Assembly: GCA_022563535.1 (NCBI GenBank) | Contig: JADFNE010000003.1 | Location: 62,001-126,000 of the forward strand | Length of the DNA: 64,000 nt | Source of the DNA: Myxococcales bacterium | GTDB lineage: Bacteria > Myxococcota_A > UBA9160 > UBA4427 | Direction of reading: 5' to 3' | Part shown: positions 52,924 to 61,886 of the stretch, piece after piece | How the letters are laid out: every line of letters begins with the position of its first letter | Numbering within the stretch: position 1 is the first letter of the stretch | Program-made: the position numbers and the translations under genes | The notes under the pieces: model-generated | Told to the model about the DNA's origin: nothing | Seen by the model: only the letters and a program-made list of their open reading frames with translations | The model's database searches: none

Positions 52924-54147
52924 CTAGGTTGAAACCGCGCGATAGCCCGCTGCAATGATGGCCTGGTCGATCAGCGCGCGATCTACGGCTCCGCGAACCC
53001 GTGCGAGATCGGGGTTGCGCGAAACGACCGCAGAGATCACGCCTTCGACCTCGAGCAGGGCGCCTTCGAGCTTTCGTTCGCACTCTCCACAGGTCATGCC
53101 ACCGACTGCGATCTCGACTTCAGCTGAACTTTTCTCGAACCAGTGCGCACGTACAAAGCGCGTGAGGTCCAGGATTGCGAGTCTTGCAATCAACCCGGCC
53201 ATCAGCAGCGCGCTCGCCAGTGACCACCAGACTGGAGAGGCTTGACCGTGGAAGTGATCGCTCACGTTCAAGGGGCCGACGCCAAAGTCAAACAGGACGC
53301 CAAAACCGATGCTGCCCACGATCAACACGCCCAGATAAACGGCGAGCTGTCGCGAGCCGAAGCCGCGATAGATGGCTCCGATGGTCGCGACGTTGGTTGC
53401 GGGGCCGGCCATCAAGAACACCAACGCAGCACCCACGGGCATCCCATTGGCCACCATCGCCGCTGCGATCGGCACTGAGGCGGTCGCGCAGACATAGAGG
53501 GGCAGGGAGATCAGCAGCACGGCCAGCCCCGCGCCCAGGGAGCCCAGCTCGGCGAACACGTTCAAGGTTCCAACCGGCAAATAGGTGTCGATGAGTGCGC
53601 TGACGAGAATCCCGAAGACCAACCAGCGCCAGATGCTTTCGAGCAACGAGTGGCTGTGGCTGAGCATGGCGCGTAAACCGCGCGGGGCGTCTTCGATTGC
53701 GGAGAGCTCGGAGTCCTTTGAATCGGAAGCGTCAGCGAGATTGCGCTCGACGACTTCGTCCTCGGGAACGCGATCCGAGATCCAACCCCCGATCAGGCCC
53801 GTCGTGGCCGCAGCCAGAACCTTGAACAATGCAAATGGCCAGCCGAGAAACGAGGCGCTGACGAGAATGGAGTCGACCCCGGTCTGGGGTGTGGAGATCA
53901 AAAATCCCAGGGAGGCGCCGTTGCTCGCTCCGTCGCGCTTGAGTCCCAGCCCGGCCGGGATGACTCCGCACGAACACAGGGGCAACGGAACCCCGAGCGC
54001 GACGGCTTTCACCACGCCCCAGCTTCCGTGGAACTGACGCTTGATGAAGTTTCGGGGCAGTACGACGTGGAGGACTCCCGCAACCAGCATGCCCAGGAGA
54101 AACCAGGGAGAGAGTTCGAGTAGCGTGTTGAAAACAGACTGAAGCAT
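52924..54147 (-). CDS. SO_0444-type Cu/Zn efflux permease with C-terminal heavy-metal-associated domain
   Basis: A 407-residue protein: ten or so membrane helices of the DUF318/YraQ permease class, with GVPLPLCSCGVIPAGLGLKR as the metal-relevant CSCG motif and FLISTPQTGVDSILV after it; the central loop (about 135-165) is acidic; then a heavy-metal-associated domain at the C-terminus, GGMTCGECERKLEGALL, with the CxxC metal site. It should export a thiophilic metal such as copper or zinc. It starts three bases after the CsoR-like gene and is therefore regulated with it. Confidence 0.88.
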   Translation of the reverse strand: MLQSVFNTLLELSPWFLLGMLVAGVLHVVLPRNFIKRQFHGSWGVVKAVALGVPLPLCSCGVIPAGLGLKRDGASNGASLGFLISTPQTGVDSILVSASFLGWPFALFKVLAAATTGLIGGWISDRVPEDEVVERNLADASDSKDSELSAIEDAPRGLRAMLSHSHSLLESIWRWLVFGILVSALIDTYLPVGTLNVFAELGSLGAGLAVLLISLPLYVCATASVPIAAAMVANGMPVGAALVFLMAGPATNVATIGAIYRGFGSRQLAVYLGVLIVGSIGFGVLFDFGVGPLNVSDHFHGQASPVWWSLASALLMAGLIARLAILDLTRFVRAHWFEKSSAEVEIAVGGMTCGECERKLEGALLEVEGVISAVVSRNPDLARVRGAVDRALIDQAIIAAGYRAVST

Positions 54148-54150
54148 GAA

Positions 54151-54465
54151 TTAACGCCCCGAGATCCCGCCGTAGCGGGCAAAGACTTCCATCAGTTCGT
54201 CGATCGACGTCTGTCGAGCCTTCTTGTTGCCGCTCGCAAAGGCCGTCGCGACACAGGTTTCGACGTGAGAGCCGAGAAGCAGCTGTCCCGCTTTGCCGAG
54301 AGCACCTTGTACGGCCGAGATCTGCAGCAGGATGTCCACGCAGTACTTCTCTTCCTCGACCATGCGGCAGATTGCGCTGACCTGGCCCTCGACCTTGCGC
54401 AGTCGGGTCAGGAGTTTCTTCTTGTCTGCGGGGCTCTTGAAATGCTTCACGCTGAAGACTCCCAT
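54151..54465 (-). CDS. CsoR/FrmR-family metal-sensing repressor
   Basis: A 104-residue all-helical repressor (DUF156). The copper ligands of CsoR are matched: Cys42, His67 and Cys71, with the same spacing of 25 and 4 residues as Cys36, His61 and Cys65 in Mycobacterium tuberculosis CsoR. RLRKVEGQVSAICRMVEE is the DNA-contact helix region. It most likely binds copper(I) and releases the operators just upstream, permitting efflux-permease expression. Confidence 0.93.
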   Translation of the reverse strand: MGVFSVKHFKSPADKKKLLTRLRKVEGQVSAICRMVEEEKYCVDILLQISAVQGALGKAGQLLLGSHVETCVATAFASGNKKARQTSIDELMEVFARYGGISGR

Positions 54466-54540
54466 TTTCTTGTCGATCTGTTTGGCGATCCACGTCTCGA
54501 TCGAGTGGCCGACATTTCGGCTCCCCCCGCCGGGGTTTCG

Positions 54541-54582
54541 TATACCCCGGGGAGGTATAGAACCTATACCCCCATAGGGTAT
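54541..54582. promoter_or_regulatory. tandem CsoR-type operators
   Basis: Two imperfect palindromes lie in a row about 75 bases upstream of the repressor gene: TATACCCC-GGG-AGGTATA-like (54541-54559) and CTATACCCCCATAGGGTAT (54564-54582). Short AT-flanked C-runs facing G-runs are the usual shape of CsoR operators. The sites also lie upstream of the divergent hydrolase gene and could affect it. Confidence 0.75.
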
Positions 54583-54685
54583 CGGTCAAGGCCGAAATTC
54601 CCTGAGCTGAAAAAAACAATTGGGCTGAGGAGCGCTATTCTGTGGCTCCCCAGACCCCTCTAGTTGATTCTCGGAGTCTCAAGCC

Positions 54686-56002
54686 ATGTCCAACGTGTTT
54701 CTCGCTGTCGCGCTGTTGGGAGCGCTCATGACGGCCAACGCATTTGTCTCTCAGCGTCGTTTTCCAAAACTCATCGTTCCGGGCTTTTTTGCGGGCTGGC
54801 TGGTGTCCGAACTTCCGTTACACCAGATCGCCTGGCAGGCGCTCGCAACCCTGGTCTTTGTCGCAACCGGCGCACTCGACGCCTGGACGGGTTGGCTGGG
54901 ATTGTTCGTGACCTTTACCTCGTGGGGAGGCCTGCTGGCCTTGATTCCCGTGGCGCATCGCGCGGCGGCGGTGACCGAATCAGCACTGTGCGATGCGTTG
55001 GGCACGGGCTATGACGAGGGCTGGTCGGCGGCCACGCTGCAGTCGATGCAAACGCCGCCCCTGGCCGGTCGCCACCTTTGGGCCTTCAAGATGCGCCATC
55101 CCAATGTGAAGGTGACTCGCGACATTCCTTACGTCGACGACGGGAACCGGAGGCACATGCTCGACCTGTACGCCCCCAAGAAGCTCCGGGATGAAATGAC
55201 ACCCGCTCCCGTATTGCTGCAAATCCACGGTGGTGGCTGGGTCATCGGGAGCAAGAAAGAACAGGGACTGCCGCTGATGAATCTGATGGCCGCGCGCGGT
55301 TGGCTTTGCGTTGCCGTCAACTACCGACTCAGCCCCAAGGCCACGTTTCCCGATCATTTGGTGGATGTGAAACGCGCCGTGAAGTGGATTCGCGAAGAAA
55401 TCCACAACCATGGTGGCGATCCCAATTTCATTGTCGCAACCGGCGGATCTGCGGGCGGGCATTTGTCGTCGCTGCTCGCGCTGACCGCCAACGATCCGGT
55501 CTACCAGCCCGGCTTCGAGAGCGTTGACACGACGATGAACGGATGTGTTCCGTTTTACGGCGTCTACGACTTCACAGACCATTACCAGTTTCTGGGGAAT
55601 GAACGTCGCATCGAACTGCTGCAGAAGCTCGTGCTCAAGAAAAACCTGGAGACGGATCGTGACGCATTCCTACAGGCGTCGCCGATGCATCGCATCCACA
55701 GCGATGTTCCGCCGATGTACGTGATTCACGGAGATCAGGACAGCCTCGTTCCGGTCGAAGAGGCTCGGCAGTTCGTCAGGCTGTTGCGGGAAAGCTCGAA
55801 GTCGCCGGTGGCGTATGCTGAGATCCCCGGCGCCCAGCACGCCTTCGACATCTTCCATTCACCGCGCAATTCGATTGTGACCGAGTCGGTGGCCCGCTTC
55901 CTGTCGACGCTCTATTCCGACTCTCAACTGGGGCGCACGACTCCGACGACAATTCCGACTGCAACAACCGGCGCGGGCGTCACGCAAGGGACGCGCCCGT
56001 AA
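54686..56002 (+). CDS. alpha/beta hydrolase with N-terminal membrane helices (HSL-type esterase)
   Basis: A 438-residue protein: three hydrophobic helices in the first 100 residues, then an alpha/beta-hydrolase domain with the HSL-family oxyanion motif HGGGWVIGS, nucleophile GGSAGGH, and late Asp (HGDQDSLVPVEEARQF) and His (GAQHAFDIFHSP). A membrane-bound lipase or esterase acting on lipid esters is likely. Its 3' end overlaps the convergent SDR gene by 23 bases. Confidence 0.9.
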   Translation: MSNVFLAVALLGALMTANAFVSQRRFPKLIVPGFFAGWLVSELPLHQIAWQALATLVFVATGALDAWTGWLGLFVTFTSWGGLLALIPVAHRAAAVTESALCDALGTGYDEGWSAATLQSMQTPPLAGRHLWAFKMRHPNVKVTRDIPYVDDGNRRHMLDLYAPKKLRDEMTPAPVLLQIHGGGWVIGSKKEQGLPLMNLMAARGWLCVAVNYRLSPKATFPDHLVDVKRAVKWIREEIHNHGGDPNFIVATGGSAGGHLSSLLALTANDPVYQPGFESVDTTMNGCVPFYGVYDFTDHYQFLGNERRIELLQKLVLKKNLETDRDAFLQASPMHRIHSDVPPMYVIHGDQDSLVPVEEARQFVRLLRESSKSPVAYAEIPGAQHAFDIFHSPRNSIVTESVARFLSTLYSDSQLGRTTPTTIPTATTGAGVTQGTRP

Positions 56003-56852
56003 GTTTTTCGCTGACTTCCCACAACCGCAACGCATCTTCATCGTTGCGCGCTGCCGGTCTGGTGTCCCTGATGGCACAGTCGAAGTAATAGCCGCCGGTC
56101 CGACCTTCGACCTCGGGCGAGGTGCAGAGGTAGATCCCGGACTCGGCGCCCTTCAGCGGACTGCGCGCAATCGGTCGGATCAGCGTCATGGCCACCTGCG
56201 CGATCCAGCCGTTGTTCTTGGCGAAGTCGCTGCCCACCATGCCGGGATGAAACGCATTGACGGTGACGTTGGAGTTGCCAACCCTTCGGGCGAGTTCGCG
56301 GCTGAACAAGATGTTGGCGAGCTTCGACGCACCGTAGGCCCCGAAGGTGGAGTATTTGCGCTCGCTCTGAAGATCGTCGAAGTTCATGCGTCGGCCGCCG
56401 AACTTGTAGGCGTCGGATGCGGTGCTGACGACTCGCCCGGCGGTCGCCGCCTTGAGTGGTTCCAACAACAAGACTGTCAACAGGAAATAGCCGAGGTGAT
56501 TGACGCCGAAGGTGGTTTCGAAACCGTCAACGGTCTCGCTGCGTTGTTGCATGACCACGCCGGCGTTGTTGAACAAGACATCGAGGGGGCGATCTTTTGC
56601 GATGTAGGCTGCGGCAATGCTGCGAATGTCGCGCCGGCTGCCCATGTCGCCAACGTAGAGTTCGCAATCCTCGCGTCCCGTCTTGCGCCGGATTTCCTCG
56701 ATCAGCGCTTCTCCCTTGCTGCGATTGCGACAGACCAACGAAAGCGTCGCTCCCATCTCCGCCAGGGCGATTGCGGCAGCTCGGCCCAGTCCCGCAGTGC
56801 AGCCGGTAATCATTACTTGTTTGCCCGTCATGTCGACTGATTCAATCGCCAT
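55980..56852 (-). CDS. short-chain dehydrogenase/reductase, retinol-dehydrogenase-like
   Basis: A 290-residue SDR with cofactor motif TGCTAGLG, CRNRSKGEALIEEI (Arg after the second strand favours NADP(H)), NNAGVVM and catalytic YGASKLAN. The NHLGYFLLTVLLLEPLK helix and FHPGMVGSDFAKNNGW tail are typical of the retinol dehydrogenase/WWOX-like group. Start at MAIESVDMTGKQV; an ATG seven codons earlier is possible. Substrate unknown. Confidence 0.9.
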   Translation of the reverse strand: MAIESVDMTGKQVMITGCTAGLGRAAAIALAEMGATLSLVCRNRSKGEALIEEIRRKTGREDCELYVGDMGSRRDIRSIAAAYIAKDRPLDVLFNNAGVVMQQRSETVDGFETTFGVNHLGYFLLTVLLLEPLKAATAGRVVSTASDAYKFGGRRMNFDDLQSERKYSTFGAYGASKLANILFSRELARRVGNSNVTVNAFHPGMVGSDFAKNNGWIAQVAMTLIRPIARSPLKGAESGIYLCTSPEVEGRTGGYYFDCAIRDTRPAARNDEDALRLWEVSEKLTGASLA

Positions 56853-56985
56853 TGTCTTGTCTGCTCCTCGCATTCTCTTACATTGACTTTGCGCGGTCCC
56901 GGCGGAGTCCAGGCGCGAACCTTAAAGTGATACATTAACAGATACTGGTGCAGGTTCGACGCTCGAACTGGCAGCTGGAACGCGT

Positions 56986-57636
56986 ATGGGGCAGTTGATG
57001 ATACGAGCAATTTTCTGGGACAACGACGGTGTGCTGGTCGACACGGAGGGGCTCTTCTTCGCCGCCAACCGCGAAATCCTGGCGGAGCAGGGGATCGAAA
57101 TCGACCGCGACGACTTTGCAGATGTGTCGCTGCGTCAGGGTCGAAGCATTTTAGAATTGATCGAAGGAATCGACAGAACCGAGTTCGAGGCGCTGCGTCT
57201 TCGGCGCAATCAACTGTACGAAGTGGCACTGCGGGGTGGGGTGCGGGTCTTCGAGGGGGTCGAAGCCTGCCTGGACCGGCTCCATGGTCAGTTGCCGATG
57301 GCAGTCGTGACCAGTTCGTCTCCCGAACATTTCAAAATCATCCACGAACAGACTGACCTCATGCAGTACTTCGAGTTCGTGTTGATGGGGGGCGACTACG
57401 ACCGGCACAAGCCCCATCCAGATCCCTACCTGGCCGCGGCGGAGCGGATCGGCGTTGCACCGGCGGATTGTCTCGTGGTCGAGGATTCGGAGCGCGGCTT
57501 GCAGTCTGCCACCCGTGCGGGCATGCGCTGCATCATAATTCCCAATCCCTTGGCTGGAGACGCCGACTTGAGTCTCGCCCACGCCGTTGTGGGCAGCGTG
57601 AGCGAGATCCCCGAAATCGTCACGGGTCTGATGTGA
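56986..57636 (+). CDS. HAD-family phosphatase (beta-phosphoglucomutase-like)
   Basis: A 216-residue HAD hydrolase with motif I in FWDNDGVLVDTE (nucleophile Asp, general acid Asp two residues on), motif II in VVTSSSPEHF, motif III Lys in HKPHPDPYL, and motif IV in VVEDSERGLQSATRAGM. The GYGD-like middle cap is of the beta-phosphoglucomutase/CbbY subclass. Substrate unknown. The first ATG at 56986 or the next at 56998 may be the start. Confidence 0.92.
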   Translation: MGQLMIRAIFWDNDGVLVDTEGLFFAANREILAEQGIEIDRDDFADVSLRQGRSILELIEGIDRTEFEALRLRRNQLYEVALRGGVRVFEGVEACLDRLHGQLPMAVVTSSSPEHFKIIHEQTDLMQYFEFVLMGGDYDRHKPHPDPYLAAAERIGVAPADCLVVEDSERGLQSATRAGMRCIIIPNPLAGDADLSLAHAVVGSVSEIPEIVTGLM

Positions 57637-57783
57637 GAATCTCGCTTGAACCTCGGAACGGGCAGGGCACCTGGCTTTCCCCCGAGTGCAATTGCCGTGG
57701 AGTTGATTCAGCATCTCGCTCCCCCTCGTGAGAAAGACGCTCGCCAAAAGAATTGCGGGTCGATCGAAGGGGGCGCGTTGGAG

Positions 57784-58242
57784 ATGACGAACTGGATTGC
57801 AACGATGCGCGCGTGGGTATCGGGCGCAAGTGAGCCGGTGCGGATCGAGGGTGCCTGCAAGATGAGGGGCAATTGCTGCCGCAATCTGATCCTGGTGGAT
57901 CGCGGCCGACCGCTCGCAAGTCTGAGGAGGTTTCGCAGACTCGCTCGACGCGAGCCCGAGTTCGCGATGTTCGTTCCTCGAGAAGAGGTATACGAAGACG
58001 GTCTCTTGCGTTTTTCCTGCCAAAACCTCGGCGGCGATGGACGTTGTCAGATCTACGAAGAGAGGCCCGACTTTTGTCGCGAGTATCCAGTCCCCGAGAT
58101 GTTCAAGGTCGGCGGTGAACTGCTCCCCGGATGCGGTTACCGCGTGGTGCGAGGCGAATCCCCAGCTGAGCCATTCGCGAGGGTCTTCGAGCGGGAACTC
58201 GACTCCAAGCGCCGCGCAGGGTCGAGCGAAGCCGCGCCTTAG
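57784..58242 (+). CDS. YkgJ-family cysteine-cluster protein, second copy
   Basis: A 152-residue protein with GACKMRGNCC, SCQNLGGDGRCQIYEERPDFCREYP and PGCGY, the eight-Cys layout of the YkgJ/Fe-S oxidoreductase-like cluster proteins. Start at the ATG behind GGGGGCG; upstream in-frame sequence is unlike the family. Function unknown; the clustering of Cys implies metal or Fe-S binding. It is only loosely similar to the YkgJ-type protein at 31903. Confidence 0.85.
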   Translation: MTNWIATMRAWVSGASEPVRIEGACKMRGNCCRNLILVDRGRPLASLRRFRRLARREPEFAMFVPREEVYEDGLLRFSCQNLGGDGRCQIYEERPDFCREYPVPEMFKVGGELLPGCGYRVVRGESPAEPFARVFERELDSKRRAGSSEAAP

Positions 58243-58303
58243 GTCGGCGTTCGGGGCTTCCGGTGTAGACTCCTGCTGGGCAAACCCATGCCGGGAAGAG
58301 CTG

Positions 58304-58867
58304 ATGAAGCGCTGTCGCTGGGCCGAGGGAATGGATCTGGAGGTCGAGTATCACGACCGGGAATGGGGTGTGCCCAGCTGGGACGATCGCTACCTCTTTG
58401 AGATGCTGATCCTCGAAGGGGCCCAGGCGGGTCTGAGTTGGAACACGATCCTGTCCAAGCGCGCGGAATATCAGCGGGTGTACGCCAATTTTGAGGTGGC
58501 GAAAGTGGCGCGCTTCGATCGACGCAAGCGCGAGCGTTTGTTGAAAAATCCGGGCATCGTGCGCAACCGCCTGAAGGTCGAGTCTTCGGTCACCAACGCT
58601 CGCGCCGTCCTCGCCATTCAGGCCGAAGCGGGGTCCTTCGCCAAGTACATCTGGCAATTCGTCGACGGTCGCACCGTACAGAATCGTAGAAGGAGTCCGC
58701 GGGCGATCCCGGTGGAGACCGTCCAGTCCAAGGCGATGAGTCGCGATCTCAAGCGCCGAGGTTTTCGCTTCGTCGGCCCGACGATCTGTTACGCCTACAT
58801 GCAAGCGGTGGGCATGGTCAACGATCATCAAGTGGGTTGTTTTCGGCACGCCAAACTTGCTCGCTAG
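58304..58867 (+). CDS. tag: DNA-3-methyladenine glycosylase I
   Basis: A 187-residue base-excision repair enzyme that removes 3-methyladenine. Zinc-snap residues are present: Cys4 (MKRCRWA), His17 (EYHDREWG), and a late His and Cys in NDHQVGCF. The LEGAQAGLSWNTIL helix, catalytic Glu included, and RRGFRFVGPTICYAYMQAVGMVNDH are diagnostic. Start at the ATG after GGGAAGAG. With the ATL protein at 25723 this is the second alkylation-repair gene of the window. Confidence 0.96.
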   Translation: MKRCRWAEGMDLEVEYHDREWGVPSWDDRYLFEMLILEGAQAGLSWNTILSKRAEYQRVYANFEVAKVARFDRRKRERLLKNPGIVRNRLKVESSVTNARAVLAIQAEAGSFAKYIWQFVDGRTVQNRRRSPRAIPVETVQSKAMSRDLKRRGFRFVGPTICYAYMQAVGMVNDHQVGCFRHAKLAR

Positions 58868-59184
58868 CAGTATTCGTCGAGGCAAATTTCGGGCAGCCTG
58901 GAGGGGCAGGCGCCCTGAAAATGCTGAATCCGGGTCGGAATTGTTGTCGAATTCGCGCAAATTCTCGTCGTATCTGGAATTTGCCTACGGATTGCCGGTC
59001 CATTCTCCATTTCTGCTCTCGAACGGATGGAATCATTCAGTACAATTGCCGCTTCGAATTGGTGGGTCGGGCACGCCCCAGACACTGGGTGCAGCGGCCG
59101 CTCCAGCTAGCTGACGGTCGGCCAAGTACGTCCTGCCGCGAGCCGATCTTGGATCCACTCCAAGTACCCAAGTTAGGAGACGAT
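58868..59184. other. non-coding leader upstream of the beta-oxidation-type pair
   Basis: About 317 bases without a gene that I can support. It ends with a clear ribosome binding site (TTAGGAGA) for the following dehydrogenase gene and should hold the promoter of the two-gene pair. No terminator hairpin for tag and no known regulatory RNA were recognised. Confidence 0.5.
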
Positions 59185-60534
59185 ATGTCCGGTTCTACTA
59201 CGCCCCAGAGCGCGGCGGAGATGAGAAAGATTCTTTCGACTCGCAAGATCGAGCGGGTCGTGGTCCTCGGCGCCAACGGAACCATGGGTTTTGGCAGTGC
59301 CGCCCTGTTTACCACTGCGGTGCCTCACGTGACGTTTCTCGCCCGCACTCGCCAAAAGGCCGAAGAGGGGTTGGCGGCCGCCATCAAGCAGGTTCGCTCC
59401 CCCACGGTGGCATCGCGAGCCGAGGTCGGCGATTACGACAACGATCTCGAAGCGGCGGTCGAGCAGGCCGACCTGATTTTCGAATGTCTGACCGAGGTCC
59501 TGGACATCAAGAAAGCGATGTTTGATCGCGTCGAGAAGGCGCGCCGAGACGATTCGATCGTAGCGACCGTGACGTCGGGACTTTCCATCAATAAATTGTG
59601 TGAAGGGCGCAGCGACTCGTTTCGCAGGAACTTCGTGGGCCTCCACTTCTTCAATCCGCCCAACGTGATTGTCGGCACCGAGCTGATCGCGGGCACGGAC
59701 ACGGACAAAGAGCTGGTGGACTTTGTCGAAGCTTTCGCCACCGTGCGTCTGGGTCGCGAGATCATTCGCACGCAAGACACTCCGGCCTTTGCCGGAAATC
59801 GCGTTGGCTTCAAGGTGCTCAACGAAGCCGCGCAACTGGCCGAGGATCTCGGGCCGGTGCTGGTCGATCGACTGATCGGTCCCTACACCGGGCGCTCGCT
59901 GACGCCACTGGCCACCATCGATCTGGTCGGCTGGGATATTCACCGGGCCATCGTGGACAACGTCTTTGCCAACACGCAAGACGAAGCGCATGCGACCAAC
60001 GAACTGCCGAAGTACATGGCCGCTCTCATGGACAAGGGCGTCATGGGCAACAAGAGTGGCGGGGGGTTCTTCAAGAAAGATGGCAAGGTCCGGCTGGCAC
60101 TCGACGCCGCTTCCGGGGACTACAAACCGGTGAGCGAGATCAAGCTACCGAACCTCGATTACATCGACGATGTCGCGCACATGTACTCCCAGGGGCGATA
60201 CGAAGAGGGTATTTCGATCTTCCTCGATGCCGAGGGCGACGAAGCCGACATCGCGCGCAAAGTCATCGCGGGCTATATCAGCTACGCATTCCATCGCGTG
60301 GGCGAGGTGACGGAGACCATCACGGGCATAGACATGATCATGGGTGCAGGCTTCAACTGGGCGCCGCCGAGCGTCCTGGTCGACACCATGGGTGCCGCAG
60401 CTGCTGCCCGGATGATCGACGAAGCGGGACTGCCGGTGCCGAAGGCGATCATCAGTGCCGTCGAGAGTGGCACGCCCAAGGCGTTCTTTACCCATCCGCA
60501 CGTAAACGTCGGAAAGTTCTTTGTCGCTGGGTGA
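59185..60534 (+). CDS. 3-hydroxyacyl-CoA dehydrogenase family protein
   Basis: A 449-residue protein of the HCDH type: Rossmann motif VVVLGANGTMGFGSA, FECLTEVLDIKKAMF, the catalytic region HFFNPPNVIVGTELIAG and TPAFAGNRVGFKVLNEA, then two C-terminal helical domains. No enoyl-CoA hydratase domain is fused. It oxidises 3-hydroxyacyl-CoA with NAD+ in fatty-acid or related ring-degradation pathways. It is followed 92 bases later by a thiolase gene, its functional partner. Start at the ATG behind TTAGGAGA; longer readings are unlike the family. Confidence 0.9.
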   Translation: MSGSTTPQSAAEMRKILSTRKIERVVVLGANGTMGFGSAALFTTAVPHVTFLARTRQKAEEGLAAAIKQVRSPTVASRAEVGDYDNDLEAAVEQADLIFECLTEVLDIKKAMFDRVEKARRDDSIVATVTSGLSINKLCEGRSDSFRRNFVGLHFFNPPNVIVGTELIAGTDTDKELVDFVEAFATVRLGREIIRTQDTPAFAGNRVGFKVLNEAAQLAEDLGPVLVDRLIGPYTGRSLTPLATIDLVGWDIHRAIVDNVFANTQDEAHATNELPKYMAALMDKGVMGNKSGGGFFKKDGKVRLALDAASGDYKPVSEIKLPNLDYIDDVAHMYSQGRYEEGISIFLDAEGDEADIARKVIAGYISYAFHRVGEVTETITGIDMIMGAGFNWAPPSVLVDTMGAAAAARMIDEAGLPVPKAIISAVESGTPKAFFTHPHVNVGKFFVAG

Positions 60535-60626
60535 GCAGTAGGCAAACGAATGAGCCGCAATTCGGCACGCACTGAACAACCGAACCAGAGCACGCGATTC
60601 TAGAAACAGGGAAACAGGAGCACATC

Positions 60627-61859
60627 ATGGCAACTCCCGAAGTTTATCTACTTGGCGGATATCAGACCGATTTCGCGCGCAACTGGACCAAAGAGAACAA
60701 GCACTTTACCGCGCTGATGCGCGAGTCGGTGCTCGGCGCTCTCAAGGTCTGCAACATCGATCCGGAAGAGATCGAGAGCGCACACGTCGGCAACTTCGCT
60801 GCCGGGCTCTACTGCATGCAGGGGCATCTCGGCGCGTTCTTCACCGAAGTCCATCCCTCGTTCAGCGGCCTGCCCACGGGTCGCCACGAAGCCGCCTGCG
60901 CATCGGGAAGCATCGCGATCCTGGCTGCCTCTGCGGAGATCGAGGCGGGACGCTACGACCTGCAGGCTGTGGTCGGCATCGAGCAGATGAAAACCGTTTC
61001 AGCGGCGGACGGCGGGGCCTTCCTCGGAACGGCTGCGTGGTACGAGCAGGAAGCCAAGGGCATCGAGTTTCCGTTTCCCAAGCTGTTCGGCAAGCTCGGC
61101 GACGAGTACGACAAGCGTTACGGCCTGAAGGACGAGTTTCTCGCCGAGATCAGCCGCATCAACTACGACAATGGCAAGCTGAACCCCAACGCGCAGACCC
61201 GCACTTGGTACATGAACAAGGAGCACGCGCTGTGTCGCACGGATGATAATCCGCAGGTGGGCGGTCGCGTTCGTATCTCTGACTGTTCTCAGGTCACCGA
61301 CGGCGCGGTGTGCGTTTTCTTGGCATCCGAGGCGTATGCGACGAAGCATGCCGAGCGAAACGGAATGAAACTTTCGGAGATCCCGCGCATCAAGGGCTGG
61401 GGCCACAACACGGCTCGCATGCGATTCGTGGACAAGGTGTTCGAAAGCCGGGACAACGAGTTCGTGCTGCCACACGTTCGCAGCACGATTACCAGCGCGC
61501 AGAAGCGAGCCGGGATCGCGGACAGCAGCGGGATCGACGGGATCGAGACGCACGACTGCTTCACGACGTCGGAGTACATGGCCATCGACCACTTTGGCAT
61601 CACGGCTCCGGGCGAAAGCTGGAAGGCCGTTGAGGCGGGCTGGCTCGAAATCGACGGCAAGATTCCAATCAACCCGAGCGGCGGTCTGATTGGGGCAGGG
61701 CACCCGGTGGGTGCCACGGGCGTGCGCCAGCTGCTCGACGCCTATCTTCAGGTCACGAATCAGGCCGGGGCTTACCAGGTCGAGGGCGCAAAGAACTTCC
61801 AGACCCTCAACATCGGCGGCAGCGGTACCACGAGCTGCAGCTTCATCGTTGGTGTCTAG
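60627..61859 (+). CDS. thiolase-family acetyl-CoA acyltransferase (SCP-x-like)
   Basis: A 410-residue protein with active-site Cys91 in HEAACASGS, the ETHDCFTTSEYMAIDHFG block and the C-terminal GGLIGAGHPVGATGVRQ with the catalytic His. The sequence is nearer to the SCP-x/steroid-type thiolases than to FadA. It cleaves 3-ketoacyl-CoA in the last step of beta-oxidation. Ribosome binding site CAGGAGCAC; likely co-transcribed with the dehydrogenase gene before it. Confidence 0.92.
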   Translation: MATPEVYLLGGYQTDFARNWTKENKHFTALMRESVLGALKVCNIDPEEIESAHVGNFAAGLYCMQGHLGAFFTEVHPSFSGLPTGRHEAACASGSIAILAASAEIEAGRYDLQAVVGIEQMKTVSAADGGAFLGTAAWYEQEAKGIEFPFPKLFGKLGDEYDKRYGLKDEFLAEISRINYDNGKLNPNAQTRTWYMNKEHALCRTDDNPQVGGRVRISDCSQVTDGAVCVFLASEAYATKHAERNGMKLSEIPRIKGWGHNTARMRFVDKVFESRDNEFVLPHVRSTITSAQKRAGIADSSGIDGIETHDCFTTSEYMAIDHFGITAPGESWKAVEAGWLEIDGKIPINPSGGLIGAGHPVGATGVRQLLDAYLQVTNQAGAYQVEGAKNFQTLNIGGSGTTSCSFIVGV

Positions 61860-61886
61860 ATTGATGTCTAGCTTGGTGCCCAGGGT

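Noticed and set aside
50336-53083. Very long antisense open frame (915 codons) opposite the di-heme cytochrome gene
   Set aside because: Its translation is low-complexity and Arg/Val/Gly-rich with no recognisable domain; the sense strand has signal peptide, heme motifs and a ribosome binding site. Long antisense frames are expected in high-GC genes.
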